DNA of 6,824 nt from Spirochaetaceae bacterium (GTDB lineage: Bacteria > Spirochaetota > Spirochaetia > Treponematales > Breznakiellaceae): the NCBI GenBank assembly GCA_031257135.1, contig JAIRPH010000110.1, positions 1 through 6,824 of the forward strand, in the 5' to 3' direction. How positions within the stretch are numbered: position 1 is the stretch's first letter; the number at the start of each line of letters is the position of its first letter. The position numbers and the translations under genes are program-made. The notes below the pieces were generated by a model. It saw nothing but the letters and a program-made list of their open reading frames with translations, made no database searches and was not told the DNA's origin. This document shows positions 1-4,128 of this stretch, one piece after another.

Positions 1-414
1 CCGGCGGACCCGAAAATCCGAAAAGACCGGTCCGGGCGCAATGAACATATCGAGCGGGCGTTGATCCTGATGGGAAAGGCGGTTCGGGAAAAACTGAGCA
101 TCGATGTCCTTGCGGGGAAACTGGGGCTTTCGTCGGAGCATTTTATCCGTTTATTTCATCAGAAGCTGGGGATGTCGCCGTTGCAGTATTTTATGCGTCT
201 CAAAATCGAGGGGGCTTCGGCGATTTTGGTTGACACTCACCTTAAAATCGGCGCGGTGTCTGAGCATTTCGGTTTTGAGACGCCTTTTCACTTCTCCCGA
301 ATCTTTAAGAAATGCACCGGTCTTTCGCCTCTCGAATACCGCCGCACCTATATCCGGGTTGTAGAAGAAAAGCCCTTTAACAATACGGCATACGAGGCGG
401 ATTTTTTTGTGTAA
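1..414 (+). CDS. AraC-family transcriptional regulator, C-terminal DNA-binding part (5' end outside window)
   Basis: The frame is open from base 1 and ends at TAA 412-414, so the window holds only the last 137 or so residues and the true start lies upstream. The visible protein is an AraC/XylS-type double helix-turn-helix domain. The first HTH is around LAGKLGLSSEHFIRLFHQKL. The second HTH is around IGAVSEHFGFETPFHFSR, followed by the family's closing G-x-SP-x-x-YR motif (GLSPLEYRR). A tail of about 20 residues follows the domain. The ligand-sensing N-terminal domain is not in the window, so the effector cannot be told. AraC regulators often control sugar or polysaccharide genes, but nothing here links it to a target. 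The gene is separated from the operon downstream by 710 bases and need not regulate it. The TTG/ATG codons near 61-72 are internal to the domain and are not starts. Confidence 0.93.
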   Translation, partial: PADPKIRKDRSGRNEHIERALILMGKAVREKLSIDVLAGKLGLSSEHFIRLFHQKLGMSPLQYFMRLKIEGASAILVDTHLKIGAVSEHFGFETPFHFSRIFKKCTGLSPLEYRRTYIRVVEEKPFNNTAYEADFFV

Positions 415-465
415 AAAGCGTTTGATATTCTTGTGTAAATTCCGCAGACGTGTATAGTATATTTC

Positions 466-633
466 ATGGCAAATAGTTATATAGTTTTTAAAGATTTTCA
501 GCCTTCAGCGTCGGCGTTAGGGCGACCTCCCGATATGCCGGAGGCTTTAGCATTTACTGCGGAGGGACATCCCGCTGTCTTGAAGGTATATCCCTCCGGC
601 TCAGAGCGCAGTCCCCGCGACTCGGCGGGATAG
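466..633 (+). CDS. Possible small ORF (55 aa) ending at the first minisatellite unit, hypothetical
   Basis: An ATG at 466 opens a 55-residue frame that begins MANSYIVFKDFQPSAS and closes with TAG 631-633 inside the first 21-bp repeat. The composition of the non-repeat part looks protein-like, but I recognise no family. No Shine-Dalgarno sequence precedes the ATG. A weak -10-like TATAGT sits at 453-458, which would leave almost no leader. Past the stop, the same frame continues through the repeats as seven-residue units (DSAGxAV/TLTGxAG), where x is amber TAG in five units and CAG (Gln) in two. This could therefore be the start of a decayed longer repeat protein. The reverse strand is also open over part of this stretch, so the coding strand is unsettled. 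Confidence 0.28.
   Translation: MANSYIVFKDFQPSASALGRPPDMPEALAFTAEGHPAVLKVYPSGSERSPRDSAG
560..598. repeat. Inverted repeat, 8-bp arms
   Basis: CGGAGGGA at 560-567 is the exact inverse of TCCCTCCG at 591-598, with 23 bases between. It could form a GC-rich stem in DNA or RNA just before the minisatellite. No T-tract follows on either side, so it does not look like an intrinsic terminator. It lies inside the possible small ORF. Confidence 0.45.
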
Positions 634-972
634 GCGGTCACTCTGACGGGATAGGCGGGCGACTCGGCAGGACAGGCGGTCACTCTGGCGGGATAGGCGG
701 GCGACTCGGCGGGATAGGCGGTCACTCTGACGGGACAGGCGGGCGACTCGGCGGGATAGGCGGGCGACTCGGCGGGGATGGCGGGCAACCTGACGGGGTG
801 GCGGATGACCTGACGGGGGTGGCGGACGACCTGACAGGGGTGGCGGACGACTCCGCGGGGAATCCCCGCGTCCTGCAAGGCGTTCCCAATATCGCTGGTT
901 TACTTCTATAAGAGTATTGTATGCATCCTGATTGGTTGCTTTAACCGAAAAACGGAGAGCCTGCCGTAGCAA
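601..972 (-). CDS. Possible reverse-strand repeat-protein ORF (hypothetical, low support)
   Basis: On the minus strand a 123-residue frame runs from a TTG at 970-972 to a stop at 601-603. Its first 40 or so residues, outside the minisatellite, look like ordinary protein (for example NQDAYNTLIEVNQRYWERL). The rest is the repeat translated as basic or Pro/Arg-rich heptads of the RLSRRVA and RLSRQSD kind. No good ribosome-binding site precedes the TTG, and the upstream sequence on this strand is the duplicated promoter region of the divergent chemoreceptor gene. A second minus-strand frame (878 down to 498) is also open across the repeats, which shows that openness alone means little here. It could be a fragment of a larger repeat gene family or chance. 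I do not recognise it. Confidence 0.22.
   Translation of the reverse strand: MLRQALRFSVKATNQDAYNTLIEVNQRYWERLAGRGDSPRSRPPPLSGRPPPPSGHPPPRQVARHPRRVARLSRRVARLSRQSDRLSRRVARLSRQSDRLSCRVARLSRQSDRLSRRVAGTAL
617..860. repeat. GC-rich minisatellite, eleven 21-bp units plus a partial one, with A/B/C unit types
   Basis: Units start at 617, 638, 659, 680, 701, 722, 743, 764, 785 (20 bp), 805 and 826, with a partial unit at 847-860. Type A starts GCGACTCGGC, type B starts TCACTCTG, and type C has AACCTGAC, GACCTGAC or close. Almost all end in AGGCGG or TGGCGG. The order is A B A B A B A A C C C, so the first six units form a 42-bp higher-order dimer. The units at 617, 701 and 743 are identical. Because 21 is a multiple of three, stop-free frames exist on both strands and any encoded protein would have a seven-residue period. 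There are no unique spacers between units, so this is not CRISPR. It is probably a VNTR-type locus prone to slippage. Confidence 0.92.
854..870. repeat. Perfect GC-rich palindrome at the right edge of the minisatellite
   Basis: CGCGGGGA at 854-861 and TCCCCGCG at 863-870 are perfect 8-bp inverse arms around a single central base (862). The same TCCCCGCG word stands at 612-619, directly before the first repeat unit, so the array is bracketed by related GC palindrome sequence. This may be a hairpin that promotes slippage or marks the boundary of a repeat cassette. Its function is unknown. Confidence 0.6.
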
Positions 973-987
973 AAAATCGTTTTTGCT
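968..987. other. Short AT-rich hairpin, AGCAAAAA / TTTTTGCT
   Basis: AGCAAAAA at 968-975 pairs perfectly with TTTTTGCT at 980-987 around a 4-base loop. The stem is A/T-rich and no separate U-tract follows, so it would be a weak bidirectional terminator at best. Its place just before the duplicated promoter would also suit a protein-binding site or an insulating element between the repeat region and the chemotaxis operon. Confidence 0.35.
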
Positions 988-999
988 CTATGGGGCATC

Positions 1000-1027
1000 T
1001 TTACAATCGCGCCGATTTCACTATATT
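1000..1027 (+). promoter_or_regulatory. Predicted sigma70-type promoter P1 (in repeat copy 1)
   Basis: TTTACA at 1000-1005 (5 of 6 against TTGACA), a 16-bp spacer, and TATATT at 1022-1027 (5 of 6 against TATAAT). The expected start of transcription is near 1034, upstream of the second promoter. It drives the chemoreceptor operon if active. Confidence 0.5.
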
Positions 1028-1061
1028 TTATTATTGAATTACATAGGTGCTTTATGGTATC

Positions 1062-1089
1062 TTTACAATCGTGCCGATTTTACTATATT
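1062..1089 (+). promoter_or_regulatory. Predicted sigma70-type promoter P2 (in repeat copy 2)
   Basis: The same TTTACA-N16-TATATT arrangement as P1, with -35 at 1062-1067 and -10 at 1084-1089. The start of transcription is expected near 1096, giving a leader of about 29 nt to the ATG at 1125. That fits a proximal operon promoter and argues that the coding region starts at 1125 and not further upstream. Confidence 0.55.
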
Positions 1090-1106
1090 TTATTATTGAA
1101 TTACAT

Positions 1107-1112
1107 AAAGGA
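1107..1112 (+). promoter_or_regulatory. Ribosome-binding site of the chemoreceptor gene
   Basis: AAAGGA lies 12 nt before the ATG at 1125, slightly longer than ideal. The GTG at 1047, which would lengthen the frame, has no comparable purine tract and lies upstream of the P2 promoter, so this site decides the start. Confidence 0.55.
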
Positions 1113-1124
1113 ATTAAGAAAGCT

Positions 1125-3176
1125 ATGGTATATCAGAAAAAGACATCTGTTGCGGCGTTGTTTACCGCCATTTGTTTAAGCGTTATGGTGACAACCGCTT
1201 TATCTCTCTCTATCATCTTTTTCATCAGTCTTCGTAAGATAACCCGTACCGAGATTGAACAGAATATGAGCGAGAATATCGCCCACCTGAGAGACAATGT
1301 GCTGGGACGGTTTACCGAATGGCGGACTATGGTGCGATATACTGCTATAGGGCTTTCTCAAATCATGGAGCAAGGCGAATCGGACCGCGAAAAAGCGCAG
1401 ACCCTTCTGAAGCGGGTCGTCGATTCTCAGTCCGACGCATGGCTCCTCTATTGCTGTAACAACCTGGCCTGGAACAAACCCGGAGGGTTTATGGTCTACC
1501 ATGACGGCTTACTCCCGCAAAGCGGCTACGACAATACTCAGCGGAGCTGGTTTCAGCAGGCGAAAACCCATCCGGGCAAGGTTATCTATATTGAACCCTA
1601 TTACGCCGCCAGAAACGGGAAACTCACTGTTTCCATCGCTACCACGGTCTACAATAACGAGGGGCGAGACCTCGGGGTGGTTTCAGCGGATGTAAGCATC
1701 GAATTCTTAGCTGATATGCTGAAAAAAACGTCCGCTCAGGAATATCAAGACACGTATATAATTAATAGAGAAGGCTTGTTCGTATCCTACCCTGACGCCG
1801 ACGCTATTTTGAAAAAAAGCCTTTTTGACGAACCCAAGTTTGCGTCTTACAAAAAGCAAATCCTCTCAGAACCCTCTTTCTATCATATTGATAAAGAATG
1901 GTTTATCTATTCCGAATACATTTCAGAAGCCAACTGGATTCTTGTTTCGGTTATTCCGTCGTCTAAGGTATATGCCGAATCCGATCAGCTTATGCGGTAT
2001 CTCATTATTTTGGACGCGATTATTTTAGCGATGGTCGCGGCGGTATCAGTTGGCTTTACCTATAGAAAGCTCATCATTCCGGTTCGGGGTATTCAGGAGG
2101 TGGCGGAACGGCTGGCGAAACTCGATTTTACCTGGCGGATCGATAATCCCAAAAGCGATGAATTCGGAAGCATCCAATGGGCGCTCATAACCATTCGGGA
2201 TAATTTGCAGAAGGCGATAGCAGATTTACAGGCTAACCTTGCTAAGATATCCCATAACAGCGTCCGGCTTAATACGGTCATTGTAGAGTCTTCGGACGCG
2301 GTAGGAGTGATCAACAATAACTTGGAATCGATACAGTCTAAAGTCGGCATCCAAACGGAGGCGGTACAGTCTACGTCGGATTCGGCGGCGGAGATTTTCG
2401 GACGCATCGATTCTCTCAATCAGGCGGTGCAGACGCAGGCGGACTACCTCATCGGCTCTTCCAACACGATCGCGCAATTAGTTGAGCATATCGCCTTAAT
2501 CCGCAACGCCGTAACCGATACCGCCAAGACAACCGATACCTTGAGCAAGTCTTCGGAAACCGGAAGCCGGATGCTTACTAAGTTATCCGACGTGCTGAAA
2601 GGAATAGAAGAACAATCGTCTACTCTGCAAAACGCGAATAAAGCGATTTCAGAAATCGCGGGGCAAACGAACATCTTAGCGATGAACGCCGCCATCGAAG
2701 CCGCTCACGCCGGAGAAGTCGGAAAAGGCTTCGCAGTGGTTGCCGGAGAAATCCGCAAACTCGCGGAACTGTCCGGCAAAGAGTCGGATTCGATTTCTAC
2801 GGAAATCAAAAAAATGGAGAAAGCCATTGAAGAGATCGACGGCGTTTTTAAGCAAACCCTCGCTTCTATGGATACCATTTTCACCGGAATTAAGTCGATG
2901 GACGAGTCCTTCGGTACGGTGAATCACGCGGTTGATAAACAGGCAAGCGAAGGTTCTCTCGTTCTCGAAGCCTTGAAAACTATCCACCTTATGACTGAAC
3001 AGGTAGAGACGGGAACTGAAGTGATCTTTCAGCAGAGCAATTCAATACAGCGGGAACTGCAAAAACTTTCCTCGATTTCACAGGAAGTAACCGAAAGCGT
3101 CAATGAAGTAAGAACCGCCAGTGAAAGCATTACTTCATTTTTAGAAAATGCAAAGGAGATCGCCGTTGCGGAATAA
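1125..3176 (+). CDS. Methyl-accepting chemotaxis protein with periplasmic dCache sensor domain
   Basis: This is a 683-residue inner-membrane chemoreceptor that would signal to CheA/CheW. Domains in order: TM1 about 7-36; periplasmic double-Cache domain about 40-285; TM2 about 292-313; HAMP about 314-366; then a long coiled-coil signalling domain. The hairpin tip is around 508-551, with QTNILAMNAAIEAAHAGE and GKGFAVVAGEIRKLAE as in the conserved MCP core. In the membrane-distal Cache module the pattern R140-x-W142, Y155 and D189 matches the arrangement that in characterised amino-acid dCache receptors holds the ligand's carboxyl and amino groups. That makes an amino-acid ligand likely, and the racemase and transporter downstream agree. 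There is no C-terminal CheR-tethering pentapeptide (it ends IAVAE). ATG 1125 was chosen over GTG 1047, which lacks a binding site, lies inside the promoter repeat and would add a topology-breaking hydrophobic segment. The 3' end overlaps the next gene by 11 nt. Confidence 0.94.
   Translation: MVYQKKTSVAALFTAICLSVMVTTALSLSIIFFISLRKITRTEIEQNMSENIAHLRDNVLGRFTEWRTMVRYTAIGLSQIMEQGESDREKAQTLLKRVVDSQSDAWLLYCCNNLAWNKPGGFMVYHDGLLPQSGYDNTQRSWFQQAKTHPGKVIYIEPYYAARNGKLTVSIATTVYNNEGRDLGVVSADVSIEFLADMLKKTSAQEYQDTYIINREGLFVSYPDADAILKKSLFDEPKFASYKKQILSEPSFYHIDKEWFIYSEYISEANWILVSVIPSSKVYAESDQLMRYLIILDAIILAMVAAVSVGFTYRKLIIPVRGIQEVAERLAKLDFTWRIDNPKSDEFGSIQWALITIRDNLQKAIADLQANLAKISHNSVRLNTVIVESSDAVGVINNNLESIQSKVGIQTEAVQSTSDSAAEIFGRIDSLNQAVQTQADYLIGSSNTIAQLVEHIALIRNAVTDTAKTTDTLSKSSETGSRMLTKLSDVLKGIEEQSSTLQNANKAISEIAGQTNILAMNAAIEAAHAGEVGKGFAVVAGEIRKLAELSGKESDSISTEIKKMEKAIEEIDGVFKQTLASMDTIFTGIKSMDESFGTVNHAVDKQASEGSLVLEALKTIHLMTEQVETGTEVIFQQSNSIQRELQKLSSISQEVTESVNEVRTASESITSFLENAKEIAVAE
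3152..3158 (+). promoter_or_regulatory. Ribosome-binding site inside the MCP 3' end, sets a TTG start
   Basis: AAAGGAG at 3152-3158 stands 7 nt before TTG 3166, an optimal distance. The upstream in-frame ATG at 3148 overlaps this site and has no purine-rich sequence of its own, so TTG is the better start for the lipoprotein gene. Confidence 0.65.
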
Positions 3177-4119
3177 TTTGTTTCTCTATCTCATACTCCT
3201 GCTTCTCACGGCTTGCGGCGGCGGTTCTCCCCGGAAACCGGCGGAACCGGTTCAAATCGCCGCGCCGCCGCCCCTTGAAACCGTGCGCCGCCTTGCGGAA
3301 ATAAACAAACAGGCGTTGTCAGTAGTTCGAGACAGCACCGCATCGTATCCGCCGGAAATACGGGCTATTCTTAATCGAGGAAGCATCCGGTTTGCGATGT
3401 CTTCGCAGGATCAGAAACCGTTTTTCTACATCCATGCGGAAACAGGAGAACTAATCGGACTTGATGTGGAACTCGGCTATGAAATAGCCAACCGATTAAG
3501 AGTTCGGGCGATATTCAATCGGGACGCCCGGACGTTTGACGATGTAGTAAAGCAGGTGATAAACAAAGAAGCCGACGTTGCGCTGAGTAAACTGAGCATA
3601 ACCACTCAGCGGGCTGAATTAGTGCGGTTTACGAATCCATATATTTCATTTAGACAATCTCTTTTGGTGAACCGGCTGGAATTCGCCAAGATAGGTCCTG
3701 AAGAACAGCTCGCTAATTATATCAGAAACTATCATGGAACCTTAGGAGTCATTAAAAATTCGTCTTATATGAATTATGCGGTAACGAATTTTCCGCTTGC
3801 GAAGATAGAAACGTTCAATACTTGGGACGATACGGTAAACGCCCTCTTTGAAGGCAAGATTCTTGCGGCTTACCGCGATGAAGGAGAGATTCTTATTATC
3901 AGCGCAACTAAAAAAGACGCGTCGATTCTTATGAAGCCGGTATTCATCAACGACAAACGAGACCCTATAGCGATGGCCGTTTCCGTAGACGCGCCCCTTT
4001 TGCAGGAATGGCTGAACGTGTTTCTCACCGAGTATCTCCTGCAAAGAAACAGAGAATTAACTCCGAAACGGCTTGTAGAACGGCATTTTACAGTCGAAGA
4101 CTCGGGAAGCGGTAAGTGA
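3166..4119 (+). CDS. Amino-acid-type solute-binding lipoprotein (SBP_bac_3 family)
   Basis: This is a 317-residue exported lipoprotein, counted from TTG 3166. The signal peptide is short (Arg-Asn-Asn, then a Leu-rich core) and ends in lipobox LTAC with Cys17. A Gly/Pro-rich linker to about residue 40 follows, and the binding domain spans about 66-308. Family landmarks are the G-x-D-x-E motif (GLDVELGYEIANRL, about 98-111), the segment ADVALSKLSITTQRAE with Arg149, which in this family binds the ligand's alpha-carboxylate, then FTNPY (155-159). The lobe II entry GTLGVIKNSSY and YRDEGE (Asp238) complete both lobes. Such proteins usually feed ABC importers, but no ABC genes are here; the neighbours are a chemoreceptor and a secondary transporter. 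It may deliver ligand to the transporter, to the chemoreceptor, or both (inference). Translation is probably coupled to the MCP through the 11-nt overlap. An ATG at 3148 would add six residues and is less likely. Confidence 0.9.
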   Translation: MRNNLFLYLILLLLTACGGGSPRKPAEPVQIAAPPPLETVRRLAEINKQALSVVRDSTASYPPEIRAILNRGSIRFAMSSQDQKPFFYIHAETGELIGLDVELGYEIANRLRVRAIFNRDARTFDDVVKQVINKEADVALSKLSITTQRAELVRFTNPYISFRQSLLVNRLEFAKIGPEEQLANYIRNYHGTLGVIKNSSYMNYAVTNFPLAKIETFNTWDDTVNALFEGKILAAYRDEGEILIISATKKDASILMKPVFINDKRDPIAMAVSVDAPLLQEWLNVFLTEYLLQRNRELTPKRLVERHFTVEDSGSGK

Positions 4120-4122
4120 GGA
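4118..4122 (+). promoter_or_regulatory. Ribosome-binding site of the transporter gene
   Basis: GAGGA overlaps the stop codon of the lipoprotein gene (TGA 4117-4119) and lies 6 nt before ATG 4129. The arrangement favours coupled translation of the two genes. Confidence 0.7.
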
Positions 4123-4128
4123 TACGCC

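Larger units (their letters stand above)
985..1107. repeat. Tandem direct duplication of about 60 bp, two copies
   Basis: Copy 1 is 985-1045 (61 bp) and copy 2 is 1049-1107 (59 bp), separated by 3 bases. They differ by a 2-base gap (TATGGGGCATC against TATGGTATC) and a few single substitutions. The last 27 bases, from ACTATATTTT onward, are identical. Copy 2 ends at the first base of the chemoreceptor's ribosome-binding site. Each copy carries the same promoter-like pair, so the duplication gives the operon two tandem promoters. Confidence 0.93.

Noticed and set aside
560..598. Intrinsic terminator
   Set aside because: The inverted repeat has a 23-base loop and no T-tract on either strand.
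617..860. CRISPR array
   Set aside because: The units are contiguous 21-mers with no unique spacers and no cas genes nearby.
466..860. Programmed reassignment of TAG to glutamine
   Set aside because: Every other gene in the window ends normally with TAA or TGA, the array also contains TGA in the same frame further on, and repeat decay explains the pattern more simply. It is kept only as a low-interest note.
498..878. Second minus-strand ORF across the repeats as a gene
   Set aside because: A 21-bp unit without stops leaves several frames open automatically. This frame starts at a TTG with no binding site and competes with two other open frames.
1047..1124. GTG start adding 26 residues with a hydrophobic stretch to the chemoreceptor
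   Set aside because: It has no ribosome-binding site, lies inside the promoter duplication upstream of P2, and would add a third membrane segment that puts the Cache domain on the wrong side. ATG 1125 fits better.
3166..4119. ABC-importer component with missing partners
   Set aside because: No ATPase or ABC permease is present in the window, and the adjoining transporter is a secondary DAACS carrier, so I did not name it as an ABC subunit.
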